A stretch of 64,000 bases of DNA from Lachnospiraceae bacterium (GCA_910575005.1 CAJTCL010000018.1:1-64000), one strand, 5' to 3'; counted from the first letter of the stretch, positions 54,164-62,851 are shown. Translations and numbers: made by a program. Notes: a model not told the origin generated them from the letters alone.

Positions 54164-54279
54164 TCCCCTCTTTCCATGTTTTGATATAAATATTACTATT
54201 GGTTCTTGCATATCATACCAGATTATATGACATTTTTCTATCCTTTTTTGTATTTAAATGTGTAGAAATTATCTAAATC

Positions 54280-54309
54280 ATGCACACTATCCCCAAAGGA
54301 GGTGTGCAT
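54280..54309 (+). promoter_or_regulatory. 8-bp inverted repeat placing the ribosome site in a loop
   Basis: ATGCACAC (54280-54287) pairs with GTGTGCAT (54302-54309); the loop and stem edge hold AAAGGAGG, directly before the ATG at 54310. It may be an operator or an RNA hairpin that controls translation. Confidence 0.5.
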
Positions 54310-54507
54310 ATGAAAGTTTTAATCAATAAAGCGCGGAAAGAAAAAGGGATAACTTTAAGGCAGTTAGAACAAATGACCGGAATAAGCAAGTCGACTTTAA
54401 ATTTAATTGAAAATGAAAAATTTTCGCCAAAATTGACTCAACTGGAGAAGATCGCAGTCGCGTTGGATGTAAGAATCACAGACCTATTTGAATCAAAATA
54501 CAAATGA
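54310..54507 (+). CDS. small XRE-family regulator
   Basis: 65 residues, a single helix-turn-helix domain (LRQLEQMTGISKSTLNLIEN) ending VRITDLFESKYK. Divergent from the HsdR-N-like gene, so it may control that gene or the adjoining phage region. Start ATG 54310 with AAAGGAGG. Confidence 0.85.
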   Translation: MKVLINKARKEKGITLRQLEQMTGISKSTLNLIENEKFSPKLTQLEKIAVALDVRITDLFESKYK

Positions 54508-54655
54508 AGAAATAAGCCATATTTTTATCAAAATAGCAAGGGATAAAAAACTTGTCCAAGTTTTTGGACAAATAAAAAAAACTCTTTTAATTTTCAGATT
54601 TTTATGTTATATTTTGGTAAAAGGGGAAAATAAAAAATAGGGGGTGTATATACAA

Positions 54656-54793
54656 ATGAGAAAAGGTAAAACAAAAGAAAAAGAGCTATATCAAAAAAAC
54701 ATAATTGAAATGTTGCAAAAGATTGAGAATGTTGTAGCATTGAAAAGAATTTATCAATTAACAGAATATCTATATATTCATAAAAAGAATTAA
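54656..54793 (+). CDS. small conserved phage-type protein
   Basis: 45 residues, MRKGKTKEKELYQKNIIEML then ENVVALKRIYQLTEYLYIHK. GGGGTG lies before the start. Short proteins with this ending recur in Lachnospiraceae prophages near repressors, as I recall. Function unknown. Confidence 0.5.
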   Translation: MRKGKTKEKELYQKNIIEMLQKIENVVALKRIYQLTEYLYIHKKN

Positions 54794-54807
54794 AGTAGGT
54801 ACTTGAC

Positions 54808-55185
54808 CTACTTTAATTCTTCTGCAATGTTCTTAATTAACTTTTCCAATACCTTCCACTCTGATTCGTCAAGTTTTGCAAATTCTCTAAATAAATTTTT
54901 AGCAAACTCATTCTCACCAGTCATTATATCGTCAATTTGAGCCATTGAATCAGCGTCTAACTCGGAATGCATTGGCTCTATTCCTTCCGTAAGCCATATA
55001 TAACTAATATTAAATTCTTTGCATATCAACTTGTATAAGGGTTCTTTTTGATCTGGTCTTTGCAATCTATTATATTCGATATTTACAATAACAGATTCGC
55101 TAACTCCTAATTTTTCTCCAAATTCACGCCTTGACATATGTAATTCTTCTTTTCTTAAATGGGCAATCCGTTCATATATTTCCAT
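54808..55185 (-). CDS. XRE-family repressor, immunity module 1
   Basis: 125 residues. Helix-turn-helix EFGEKLGVSESVIVNIEYNR, then SYIWLTEGIEPM and a C-terminal helical dimer segment. ATG 55185 follows GAGGTG. Divergent from the gene at 55355 across a region with three TTATCAACAA sites, so it is probably the repressor of that promoter. Similar in plan to the repressor at 55648-55992. Confidence 0.85.
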   Translation of the reverse strand: MEIYERIAHLRKEELHMSRREFGEKLGVSESVIVNIEYNRLQRPDQKEPLYKLICKEFNISYIWLTEGIEPMHSELDADSMAQIDDIMTGENEFAKNLFREFAKLDESEWKVLEKLIKNIAEELK

Positions 55186-55230
55186 GTTGTTCACCTCGCT
55201 TTTAGAACAGTATAACACATTATATTTTGC

Positions 55231-55342
55231 TTATCAACAAGATAATAATAAAAATAAACCAATAAATATTGTTGACAGAAAAGAATGGAGCTGATATAAT
55301 TTGTTTATCAACAAGAAATGGGAAAGGGGAAATTGTTGATAA
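55231..55342. promoter_or_regulatory. immunity module 1 operators and rightward promoter
   Basis: TTATCAACAA occurs at 55231-55240 and 55305-55314, and inverted (TTGTTGATAA) at 55333-55342. The middle holds a perfect promoter: TTGACA (55272-55277), 17 bp, TATAAT (55295-55300) with an extended TG. Operators flank it, as expected for a lambdoid-type switch. Confidence 0.8.
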
Positions 55343-55354
55343 AGGAGGTTTTGT

Positions 55355-55543
55355 ATGAATAAAGAAAAATTAATGATTATTAGAAATTCTGCTGACGAAT
55401 ACAAAAAACTGCCTGGAGATAAACAAATGTTTATTCTCGGGTTTATGACAGGAGTTTTGTCTAATCAGCAGGAAAAAGCAAAGAGCAAAGAGGAGTTTAA
55501 TATCCATGAGGCTATGTACAACCAGCAGAGTGTAAGCGGCTAA
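55355..55543 (+). CDS. small early phage protein
   Basis: 62 residues, helical, EYKKLPGDKQMFILGFMTGV near the middle. Strong site AAAGGAGG. First gene from the module 1 promoter. No known domain recognised. Confidence 0.6.
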   Translation: MNKEKLMIIRNSADEYKKLPGDKQMFILGFMTGVLSNQQEKAKSKEEFNIHEAMYNQQSVSG

Positions 55544-55582
55544 GGCATTGTGTCAATGGCAGAAGTGTAGGGAGGTGAGAGA

Positions 55583-55651
55583 GTGGGAGAAACAAAAGAA
55601 CCCAGCGGATATGGCATCTGCTGGATTCTTGTCGGTTTTGGGTGGGGTTAA
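55583..55651 (+). CDS. possible 22-residue hydrophobic peptide
   Basis: GTG start after GGGAGGTG (55570-55577), sequence ending GYGICWILVGFGWG. Overlaps the end of the next gene on the opposite strand. May be a tiny phage peptide, or chance. Confidence 0.35.
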   Translation: MGETKEPSGYGICWILVGFGWG

Positions 55652-55992
55652 GTTTTATTTATTTTTTCTGCTAATGAGTTAATCATTCTTTTGACGAGTT
55701 CTTGATCAGTATCACTTAATAGACTGTATTGTTTGGTAAGTTGTTTAACATCATCATCAATATCCAGTTCGTTGGTTATATCTTCAAATATTGGTTCTGT
55801 ACCATTGATAAGCCAGTCGGAATTGACATTGTATTCGCGACACACATCACGAATGGTGCGCTCAGTAACATTCCGTGTTCCTTTTTCCATATTAGTGATG
55901 GCACCACCTGACATATTGATAGAAGCACCAAAAGCACGAGTAGTTAAATTTAGTTGCTGTCTTAGATATTTTAGTCTTTCATGGATATTCAT
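55648..55992 (-). CDS. XRE-family repressor, immunity module 2
   Basis: 114 residues. Helix-turn-helix (AFGASINMSGGAITNMEKGT), then SDWLINGTEPIFED and a helical C-terminus. GGAGGTG precedes ATG 55992. Divergent from 56125 with a perfect palindrome between. Shares the WLxxGxEP step with the module 1 repressor but has different recognition residues and a different operator. Confidence 0.87.
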   Translation of the reverse strand: MNIHERLKYLRQQLNLTTRAFGASINMSGGAITNMEKGTRNVTERTIRDVCREYNVNSDWLINGTEPIFEDITNELDIDDDVKQLTKQYSLLSDTDQELVKRMINSLAEKINKT

Positions 55993-56021
55993 GTTGTCAC
56001 CTCCATGAAACCACTATAACA

Positions 56022-56107
56022 CAATTTGATTTCAAAGTAAACAAAAAAATTGTAAATAATATTGACATTGCTTTCGAAGAATGTTATATTGATTTCAATG
56101 AAATCAA
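56022..56107. promoter_or_regulatory. immunity module 2 operators and promoter
   Basis: TTGATTTCA-A-TGAAATCAA (56089-56107) is a perfect palindrome; TTTGATTTCAAA lies near 56022-56035. Between them TTGACA (56062-56067), 17 bp, TATATT (56085-56090), so the palindrome overlaps the -10. The sequence is unrelated to the module 1 operator. Confidence 0.8.
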
Positions 56108-56124
56108 AGAAAGGAGGAAAACAG

Positions 56125-56295
56125 ATGAATGCACAAAAAGTTGAAGATGTAAAAGATACAGCATTTAAACTGGATGAAATCAGAGTACACTGTCCAGAAG
56201 ATTATTTTTACTTGAAAGGTTGGATTCACTGTCTGTTGCAGAAAGAGGATAAAAGGAACAGGCAGCCCCGCAAGCCACCAAGACAGACAGTATGA
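56125..56295 (+). CDS. small early phage protein
   Basis: 56 residues: FKLDEIRVHCPEDYFYLKGW and a basic tail. Start ATG 56125 after AAAGGAGG. First gene from the module 2 promoter. Function unknown. Confidence 0.6.
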   Translation: MNAQKVEDVKDTAFKLDEIRVHCPEDYFYLKGWIHCLLQKEDKRNRQPRKPPRQTV

Positions 56296-56309
56296 AAGAA
56301 GGTGATGAA

Positions 56310-56525
56310 ATGGCAATCACGATTGTTGAAACTGCTGGCGAAAACACAGAGCATGATATGAGTGCAGAAATTATCTTGCAAAGAGAAGTGGTAAGGAAGA
56401 CTTGTCAGTCTGTAATAGATGTAATGAAAAATGGACTCCCAGAGGAAGCCCATACGGTAGAAGTGTTTGAGTATATTTTGCAAGAAAGCGGAAGTATGCT
56501 GAGAAATGCGCCTTTAAAGCTATAA
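56310..56525 (+). CDS. small phage protein
   Basis: 71 residues, acidic, EIILQREVVRKTCQSVIDVM near the middle. Start may be ATG 56292 (overlapping the previous stop) or 56310 with AAGGTG just before it; I prefer 56310. Function unknown. Confidence 0.55.
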   Translation: MAITIVETAGENTEHDMSAEIILQREVVRKTCQSVIDVMKNGLPEEAHTVEVFEYILQESGSMLRNAPLKL

Positions 56526-56706
56526 CAGCCTTCTGTTTATGTCTTGCAGTGTGTTGGAAATGATTTTAAGTTCATTGCCGGAAGAGGATGCATTTGTTTG
56601 TATTAAATCAGAAAACGATGACAAACTTATGCAGTAAATTTCTGAATACAGGGCGATACAGTTGTGTAAGCCATCTAAAAGGAGAATATAAGCAAGGAGA
56701 GGTTAT
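56526..56706. other. short gap in the early phage operon
   Basis: Contains a 32-codon frame (56539-56637, MSCSVLEMILSSLPEEDAFV) without a ribosome site; low support as a gene. Ends in AAGGAGAGG for the next gene. Confidence 0.3.
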
Positions 56707-57129
56707 ATGGATTTCAGTAAAAAATTAAGAAAGGCTATGGAAGAGTTGGGCATAACACAAACACAAGTTGTTTGTATGACAGGACTGGCGAAAAGCTGCA
56801 TCAGTCAATACCTGTCTGGCAAAAATGTGCCAACTGAGGAAAGAATGCAAGAAATGGCGGTATCTTTAGGGCTTAGAGCAGATTATTTCAGTGACGAAAG
56901 ATTTAATTATGCCGCACTCAAGAAAGCAAAAATTCCAAGATTATTGCCAATGGATGCCGCAAGGGTGATGGGAATGAGTTATGATTCCGTTGCCAGTGGC
57001 CTGCAGCAAGGAGTATTTCCCTGGGGATATGGGATAGTGACAAGTGAAGATCCCAAAACGGGGAAAAAGCGCTGGACATATTTTATCAACGCGAAACGTT
57101 TTGCAGAAGTAGAAGGGATTGACATTTAA
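56707..57129 (+). CDS. XRE-type regulator with excisionase-like C-terminus
   Basis: 140 residues. N-terminal helix-turn-helix (ITQTQVVCMTGLAKSCISQY). Residues about 80-140, MDAARVMGMSYDSVASGLQQ to KRWTYFINAKRFAEV, resemble winged excisionase-like or replication-control DNA-binding domains of phages. Likely an early switch protein. Site AAGGAGAGG. Confidence 0.75.
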   Translation: MDFSKKLRKAMEELGITQTQVVCMTGLAKSCISQYLSGKNVPTEERMQEMAVSLGLRADYFSDERFNYAALKKAKIPRLLPMDAARVMGMSYDSVASGLQQGVFPWGYGIVTSEDPKTGKKRWTYFINAKRFAEVEGIDI

Positions 57130-57139
57130 GGGGCAGTTC

Positions 57140-57304
57140 ATGAAAAATTTAGATCAGAAAATTGAAAAGATCAAAGCAGAGCAGGCAGAGCTTGATCGCA
57201 GAACAAACGTGGAGGAAGAAGCTTTGATGTTGATTGACCAGTGCAGGCTTGAAAAGGTCATAAAGCTGCTGGATGCCCTTGACAGTGAAGAAAAACAGCA
57301 GTAA
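57140..57304 (+). CDS. small coiled-coil phage protein
   Basis: 54 residues, all helical, KIEKIKAEQAELDRRTNVEE. ATG 57140 with AAGGGG upstream; the in-frame TTG 57119 overlaps the previous gene. Function unknown. Confidence 0.55.
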   Translation: MKNLDQKIEKIKAEQAELDRRTNVEEEALMLIDQCRLEKVIKLLDALDSEEKQQ

Positions 57305-57355
57305 GCAGCGTACAAAAAGCGGCAGATTGTTTCAGAATAGAAAGGAGCAGAAAGT

Positions 57356-57478
57356 ATGAATGAAAAGAAGATTGAGAAGCTTTATAAACTTCTGGAAAGA
57401 ACAGAGAAAGAAAAAGATGCAGAAACCGCGGCAGCGCTGCGGTGGGCGATTTTTACATTGGAGCAGACTGCATCATAA
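57356..57478 (+). CDS. small helical phage protein
   Basis: 40 residues, NEKKIEKLYKLLERTEKEKD then TAAALRWAIFTLEQTAS. Strong site AAAGGAG (57341-57347). Function unknown. Confidence 0.55.
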   Translation: MNEKKIEKLYKLLERTEKEKDAETAAALRWAIFTLEQTAS

Positions 57479-57498
57479 GGTAAGAGGGAGACAAAGAG

Positions 57499-57687
57499 AT
57501 GTATGAAACCGTACCAGACAATTATGACGCGTTTGAAGAGTTGGAAGCAGAGCAGGAACGCTGCCGGCGGATGCGCAGACGGCTTGCATATGCCTATGGA
57601 GAAACAGAATGGGAAGGACGGGAAGAAGATGAGCAATATCCAAGCGATTATTACACAGGAGAATGCGACGATTACTTGCAACTTTGA
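57499..57687 (+). CDS. small acidic phage protein
   Basis: 62 residues rich in Glu and Tyr, with ERCRRMRRRLAYAYGETEWE. GAGGGAG upstream. Its last 59 bases overlap the next gene in another frame. Function unknown. Confidence 0.55.
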   Translation: MYETVPDNYDAFEELEAEQERCRRMRRRLAYAYGETEWEGREEDEQYPSDYYTGECDDYLQL

Positions 57688-58588
57688 GCAGGTACAGAAA
57701 GCAATCCAGGATAAGTTAGCCCAATACAAGGGGGCTGTGTTTACAGAGGACAGTAAAACCTATGCCAAGAAGGAAGTTGCAAGTCTGCGAGCAGAAAAGA
57801 AATCTTTGCAGGAGAACATGAGAGAGGCAAAGAAGCAGTATATGGTTTCTTGGAATGACTTTGAGGTACAAGCAAAAAAGTTGATTAGTTTGTATGATGA
57901 ACCAATCAACTTGATCAATGGACAAGTACAGGCATTCGAGAAAAAACGCATTGCAGAGAAAAAGAAACTGATTTCTGAGATTTATCAGTCGGTTCCCAAA
58001 AAGGTGCAGGACTATATTCCCCTTGCGCGTATTTATAATTCTAAGTGGGAGAATGCAACTTATAGAGAGAAAGATATTCAGAAAGATATTTCTGAAATTA
58101 CGGAAAAAATCTTAAGTGATCTTGCCACTATTCAGGCGATGGAGTCTGAGGCAGTTCCGAAGGCTTTGAAACAGTATAAGAGTAGTTTAAGCCTTGCAGA
58201 TGCGATGGCTTACATAAGCAATTATGAACGGCAGAAGCAGGAAATTCTTGCCCATGAACAAGAAAGAAAGCGCAGGGAAGAAGAAGCACGCATTCGGCGT
58301 GAAGAACGCAAGAAGCTGCAGGCAGAGCAGAAAGCAAAAGCAGCGTTGGAGGCAGCGCGTCAGGCGGAGCTGGAAAAGGAAGAGGCCTTGCGACATGCAA
58401 AAGAAGAGCAGGAACTGGCCATAGAGAGAGCAAAAGCAGAAGCGGCGCAGAAGACCATTGAGAGCTTCATTCCTGACATGGAAGGTGGAACACAGCTTTA
58501 CGAGTATCGGATTTCCCTTTCGGATGATGCAAAGGAAAAGCTGGAAATGTACATGGACAGCATTGGCATTGAATGGGAGTTGATCTAA
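57629..58588 (+). CDS. DUF1351-type phage protein
   Basis: 319 residues, mostly helical, from ATG 57629 (MSNIQAIITQENATITCNFE). Middle AEKKSLQENMREAKKQYMVS and a long coil (about 215-285) rich in Arg, Glu and Ala. DUF1351 proteins lie just before single-strand annealing genes in Firmicute phages, as here (stop overlaps the next start, TAATG), and likely assist recombination. Confidence 0.75.
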   Translation: MSNIQAIITQENATITCNFEQVQKAIQDKLAQYKGAVFTEDSKTYAKKEVASLRAEKKSLQENMREAKKQYMVSWNDFEVQAKKLISLYDEPINLINGQVQAFEKKRIAEKKKLISEIYQSVPKKVQDYIPLARIYNSKWENATYREKDIQKDISEITEKILSDLATIQAMESEAVPKALKQYKSSLSLADAMAYISNYERQKQEILAHEQERKRREEEARIRREERKKLQAEQKAKAALEAARQAELEKEEALRHAKEEQELAIERAKAEAAQKTIESFIPDMEGGTQLYEYRISLSDDAKEKLEMYMDSIGIEWELI

Positions 58589-59220
58589 TGGAACATTTGT
58601 CTATTTATAACATGGGGCGGGAGGTCCCACAAAGTGCAAAAAGAGAGATCAGAGGCGGGAGATTAAGCGGAAAGACGGATATCAATCCCATGTGGAGGAT
58701 TAAGAAGCTCACGGAGCTGTTTGGCCCATGCGGGGTTGGCTGGTACTATAAATCGGTTCGGGAATGGTTAGAACCCTATGGGGACTGTGTGGCTGCCTTT
58801 GTAAAGATAGAGTTGTATATCAAAACAGAGGAAGATGACGAGTGGTCCATGCCCATCCAAGGAACGGGAGGAAGTATGTTTGTGGAGATGGAAAGCAAGG
58901 GCCCACATGTCTCAGATGAATGTTTTAAGATGGCAACGACAGATGCCATCTCCGTAGCTTGCAAACAGCTTGGAATTGGAGCAGATGTTTACTGGGAGAA
59001 AGACCATACAAAATACCAAACACCCCAAAATCAGAGTGAACCAGAAGATGCAGAGCTGGTATCTTTGCGAAAACAATTGGAAACAGAGTGCAGGCGGTGT
59101 GGGTATGGGGCATCTGCCATTCGTAGGACCTATAAGGTGGATGACATTCAGGAATTGACCAAGCTGCAGTTAAAAGATGCGATCAAACGTATGAAAAATC
59201 TTCCTGATAAAAAGGAGTAG
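58588..59220 (+). CDS. phage single-strand annealing protein, Rad52/Sak-like (tentative)
   Basis: 210 residues. NPMWRIKKLTELFGPCGVGW and DECFKMATTDAISVACKQLG follow the pattern of Rad52/DdrA/Sak-type annealing proteins; the C-terminus is a small helical domain. Neighbours (DUF1351 before, NinB-like after) support a recombination role. The assignment is by pattern only; an ERF-type or other annealing family is possible. Confidence 0.6.
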   Translation: MEHLSIYNMGREVPQSAKREIRGGRLSGKTDINPMWRIKKLTELFGPCGVGWYYKSVREWLEPYGDCVAAFVKIELYIKTEEDDEWSMPIQGTGGSMFVEMESKGPHVSDECFKMATTDAISVACKQLGIGADVYWEKDHTKYQTPQNQSEPEDAELVSLRKQLETECRRCGYGASAIRRTYKVDDIQELTKLQLKDAIKRMKNLPDKKE

Positions 59221-59222
59221 TA

Positions 59223-59777
59223 ATGGAATTTACATCGAAAATAAAGGACATTGGACGTACGTTGCAAGGAAATCTTACCATCACGCTGGAAAGCCATGAA
59301 ATTAGCCCGAAAAAGGCAGCAGAATTGGCAGAGCTTGGAGACTTAATGGTAACGATTGAGAAACGGAAGAAAAAGCGCAGTCTGGATGCCAATGCTTACT
59401 ATTGGCTCTTGGTTGGGAAAATTGGAAAGCATACAGGAGCAAGTAAGAACCACATCCATAACATGATGCTTGACCGGTATGGAGAACTAGACCAGATGCC
59501 GGATGGCAGTTTAATCCCGTTTTGTATCAGGGATGATATAGATTACTTGGAGTTTCCCTATCCGCACTTAAAACCAACACAAAAAACCCTGTCGAAAGGG
59601 GACAAGCTCTACCGCTGGTATTTCCAGATCAAGGGGAGCAGCGAATATGATACCGCTGAGATGTCACAATTGATTGAAGGTGTGGTAAGTGAGTGCAAGG
59701 AAATGGGAATAGAGACACTTCCGCCAGAGGAACTGGAAAGGATGCTGGCGGCTTATGGAACTAAGAGAAATAGGTAA
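59223..59777 (+). CDS. NinB-like phage recombination protein
   Basis: 184 residues. KKKRSLDANAYYWLLVGKIG and SKNHIHNMMLDRYGE match the NinB/YqaS type of DNA-binding recombination cofactor in phages. Starts 2 bases after the annealing gene. Replaces RecF/O/R functions in lambda-like systems. Confidence 0.7.
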   Translation: MEFTSKIKDIGRTLQGNLTITLESHEISPKKAAELAELGDLMVTIEKRKKKRSLDANAYYWLLVGKIGKHTGASKNHIHNMMLDRYGELDQMPDGSLIPFCIRDDIDYLEFPYPHLKPTQKTLSKGDKLYRWYFQIKGSSEYDTAEMSQLIEGVVSECKEMGIETLPPEELERMLAAYGTKRNR

Positions 59778-59827
59778 TTATTAACCATAGTATTTGTTCA
59801 TGTATTTTTGATAAGAGAGGGAACAAC

Positions 59828-60745
59828 GTGAACTATTTAGCTGAAATAAAAGCGTTCTACGATCGGCTCGAACTAAATCCGCTGCCCTCACCGGCCATCG
59901 TCTTATGGCATGCGCTTATGTCCATAGCGAATAAAACTGGTTGGCAGCAAGAGTTTACGGTAGCTGTATCAATCCTGGTGCTGAAATCGGGATTGAACGC
60001 GCAGGCAATCAAAAGGGCAAGGAACCGTCTTGAGCAAGATGGATTTATTACATGGCGTTCACGTGGTGGGAACCAATCAGCAATCTATCATATGAATAGT
60101 CTTATGGTACAAAATGACATCAAAAATGTACCACAGTCTGTACCACAAAGTGAACCACAGACCGTACCGCAGAACACTGTGGTACAAAATGACATCAAAA
60201 ATGTACCACAGTCTGTACCACAAAGTGAACCACAGACCGTACCGCAGAACACTGTGGTACAAAATGACATCAAAAATGTACCACAGTCTGTACCACAAAG
60301 TGAACCACTACCCGTACCACAGACCGTACCACAAAGTGAACCACAAAGTGTACCCATTAATAAACATAAACAAAAACAAAACAAAACAGAAACAAAAAAA
60401 GATATGCCCCCCATACCCCCCGTTAGGAAATTTGATGATTTTTGGTCCGTGTACCCAAACAAGCAGCGGCGTTACCTGGCAGAGACGGCATACTGTGACC
60501 TGATCTTGTCTGGAAGTGTTACAGAAGACGAGCTCATTCAGGCAGCAAAGAACTATGCAGAGTATATCAAAGAGTCTGGGGACAGGATGTTTCTTCCGAA
60601 CAATTTTCTGGAAAAATGCATATTTGCGGACTATCTGGAGGCAAAACAGGAAGACCCGTTGGGAAAGGCAGAACCACAGCCAGAGCAGGTGGAAGTGTTG
60701 ATTGGTGATGATTGGCGGGATTATGAAACGCCATTTGGGAGGTAA
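59828..60745 (+). CDS. phage replication initiator with internal repeats
   Basis: 305 residues. N-terminal winged helix (AIVLWHALMSIANKTGW, GLNAQAIKRARNRLEQDGFI) as in DnaD/O-type initiators. Residues about 94-180 are low-complexity repeats (QNDIKNVPQSVPQSEPQTVP). A C-terminal domain follows (DDFWSVYPNKQRRYLAETAY). Next gene is the primase-helicase that it would load. The repeats are encoded by a DNA array that may itself be the origin. Confidence 0.78.
   Translation: MNYLAEIKAFYDRLELNPLPSPAIVLWHALMSIANKTGWQQEFTVAVSILVLKSGLNAQAIKRARNRLEQDGFITWRSRGGNQSAIYHMNSLMVQNDIKNVPQSVPQSEPQTVPQNTVVQNDIKNVPQSVPQSEPQTVPQNTVVQNDIKNVPQSVPQSEPLPVPQTVPQSEPQSVPINKHKQKQNKTETKKDMPPIPPVRKFDDFWSVYPNKQRRYLAETAYCDLILSGSVTEDELIQAAKNYAEYIKESGDRMFLPNNFLEKCIFADYLEAKQEDPLGKAEPQPEQVEVLIGDDWRDYETPFGR
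60106..60350. repeat. 75-bp iteron-like repeats inside the initiator gene (candidate phage origin)
   Basis: Units start at 60106, 60181 and 60256; the first two are nearly identical and the third diverges after about 54 bp into shorter copies. Each unit carries TGTACCACA twice and the inverted TGTGGTAC at its edge. Lambda and other phages have their origin as iterons inside the initiator gene, which this array resembles. Confidence 0.7.
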
Positions 60746-60747
60746 TC

Positions 60748-62559
60748 ATGTATGAATTTAAGCTGGAGGATGCTTATGCTTTTGCCAGGCATGTCCATGC
60801 ACAGGCTTATGAGCATGGTGGAGAGCTGGTGTTCAAGTTATGTCCATACTGCAATCCGAAGCCTACCAGGGACAATTTAAAATCATTCTCGATCAATCTT
60901 GCAACGGGCCAATTTAATTGCCTCCGGGCATCTTGCGGAGTAACTGGGAACATGCTGACACTTTCCAAGGATTTTGATTTTTCCCTTGGAAGTGAGGTGG
61001 ATGAGTATTACCAACCACGGCGGCAGTTCCGCAAGCTGAAAACGTTGGAAAGGCCGATTGAGCCGAAGCCGGAGGCAATCCAGTACTTGGCTGGCCGTGG
61101 AATTTCTGAGGAGGTCATAAAAAGGTATCAGATCACCGTCCAAAACAAACACCCAAACATACTGGTATTCCCCTTTTTGGATGCCACTGGGAAGATGCAG
61201 TTTGTCAAATACCGTAAGACAGACTTTGACAGAGAGAAAGACAAAAACAAAGAGTGGTGTGAATCTGACTGTAAACCCATCCTGTTTGGAATGGCACAGT
61301 GTAAAGATTTTGAACGGCTGGTAGTAACAGAGGGGCAGATTGATAGTCTTTCTGTAGCAGAAGCTGGGATAGTAAATGCTGTGTCAGTGCCAAATGGAGC
61401 CAAAGGGTTTACCTGGATTCCCTACTGTTGGGATTGGATAAACAGGTTTCAGGAAGTAGTTGTTTTTGGGGATTACGAGAAAGGCCGGATTACGCTGCTG
61501 GATGAATTATCATCACGTCTGAAATGCACCATAAAGCATGTCAGGGAGGAAGATTACAAGGGATGCAAAGACGCAAATGAAATATTACAAAAGCATGGGG
61601 CAGACCAAATAAAAAAGTGTGTGGAGCATGCGCTTATGACACCGATCGGAGGCGTGATTGATCTGTCAGAGGTGGAGCATGTGGATATTTTTAAACTTCC
61701 AAAGCTGCAGTCAGGAATCAAACAGTTAGACCGCTTGCTTTATGGCGGTTTACCATTTGGCGGTGTAGTTCTGGTATCAGGAAAACCAGGAGAAGGAAAA
61801 TCCACTTTGGCAAGCCAGATTTTAGTAAATGCCATCCATCAAGGACATAAATGCTTTGCATACAGTGGAGAGCTGCCGAATTACCTGTTTCGTTCCTGGA
61901 TAGATTTCCAGATTGCTGGTGGCTCCCATATCACAGAGTATCAAAACAAATGGGGCGACAGGAACTATAAGGTATCTGATACAAACCGGAAACTGATTGC
62001 TGAGTGGTACCATGAAAAGTGTTTTTTGTATGATAACAGGATTGTGGCTGGTGATGAGATTAGAAGTCTGCTTAGTCTGGCAGAGAATGTGATTATGCAG
62101 TATGGGGTAGATGTCATACTGTTGGACAACTTGATGACTGCCTTAGACCTAGAACCAGGGAAGGCGTATGACAAATATGATAGGCAAAGCCTTTTTGTCA
62201 AGAAGCTCTCACGTATGGCATTGAAATACAATGTATTGATTCTTCTAGTGGCGCATAAAAGGAAAAATAATTTTTCCACGAATGAAAATGATGAAATTAG
62301 CGGCAGCGGAGATATATCAAACTTAGCCACCATTACAATTGCCTATGAGAAAGACAAGGAGCTGCTGCCAGAGCAAAGGCGTCTGAAAGTATCAAAAAAC
62401 CGCCTGTTCGGAAAGACCGAAACAAAAGGCTACATACTGGACTATGACGAGAAATCGAAGCGGATATATGGGCAGGGCGATGATTTAGGGTTTGACTATG
62501 GCTGGGACCAAAGTGTGGACCAGTTCATAGATATTGGGAGTGAGGAGGTGCCCTTCTGA
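60748..62559 (+). CDS. phage primase-helicase (T7 gp4/Twinkle-like)
   Basis: 603 residues. Zinc-ribbon CPYCNPK...CLRASC (about 31-60), TOPRIM primase core (VVTEGQIDSLSVAEAG and VVFGDYEKGR), and a RecA-like hexameric helicase (SGKPGEGKSTLASQIL, VDVILLDNLMTAL, LLVAHKRKN). One protein can prime and unwind phage DNA, as in phage T7. Starts 2 bases after the initiator. Confidence 0.88.
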   Translation: MYEFKLEDAYAFARHVHAQAYEHGGELVFKLCPYCNPKPTRDNLKSFSINLATGQFNCLRASCGVTGNMLTLSKDFDFSLGSEVDEYYQPRRQFRKLKTLERPIEPKPEAIQYLAGRGISEEVIKRYQITVQNKHPNILVFPFLDATGKMQFVKYRKTDFDREKDKNKEWCESDCKPILFGMAQCKDFERLVVTEGQIDSLSVAEAGIVNAVSVPNGAKGFTWIPYCWDWINRFQEVVVFGDYEKGRITLLDELSSRLKCTIKHVREEDYKGCKDANEILQKHGADQIKKCVEHALMTPIGGVIDLSEVEHVDIFKLPKLQSGIKQLDRLLYGGLPFGGVVLVSGKPGEGKSTLASQILVNAIHQGHKCFAYSGELPNYLFRSWIDFQIAGGSHITEYQNKWGDRNYKVSDTNRKLIAEWYHEKCFLYDNRIVAGDEIRSLLSLAENVIMQYGVDVILLDNLMTALDLEPGKAYDKYDRQSLFVKKLSRMALKYNVLILLVAHKRKNNFSTNENDEISGSGDISNLATITIAYEKDKELLPEQRRLKVSKNRLFGKTETKGYILDYDEKSKRIYGQGDDLGFDYGWDQSVDQFIDIGSEEVPF

Positions 62560-62801
62560 TGACAAAGGAGCAGGAAGCATGGATTAACAAAATAGTGGGG
62601 CAGTTAAGGGAGGAGGTCAGGAAGAGAAAACCATTGTCGGATGCTGATTGGGATGAGTTGAGAAAATCTATCAGAATGATCTTTCAAAAATCAAAGAAAA
62701 ATGTGGAAGTAAAGAAAGCCCTTGTCACATTTCTTCTGGAATGTGAAAAAGAGGATGAAGAAGCCAAAGTTAAAGTTGATTCTGAAAAGTGCAATGATTA
62801 A
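62559..62801 (+). CDS. small phage protein of unknown function
   Basis: 80 residues, helical and charged (WINKIVGQLREEVRKRKPLS). ATG overlaps the primase-helicase stop (TGATG). No domain recognised. Confidence 0.6.
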   Translation: MTKEQEAWINKIVGQLREEVRKRKPLSDADWDELRKSIRMIFQKSKKNVEVKKALVTFLLECEKEDEEAKVKVDSEKCND

Positions 62802-62851
62802 ATTTGGATTTACCAGGATTGTCAGGGAGCATAGATTGAGAGGTGATGCCA

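Noticed and set aside
60106-60350. CRISPR-like array
   Set aside because: Units are 75 bp with no unique spacers, lie inside a coding gene and keep its frame.
60088-60503. Open frames in other phases over the 75-bp repeats
   Set aside because: They repeat because the DNA repeats; the initiator frame has clear domains on both sides.
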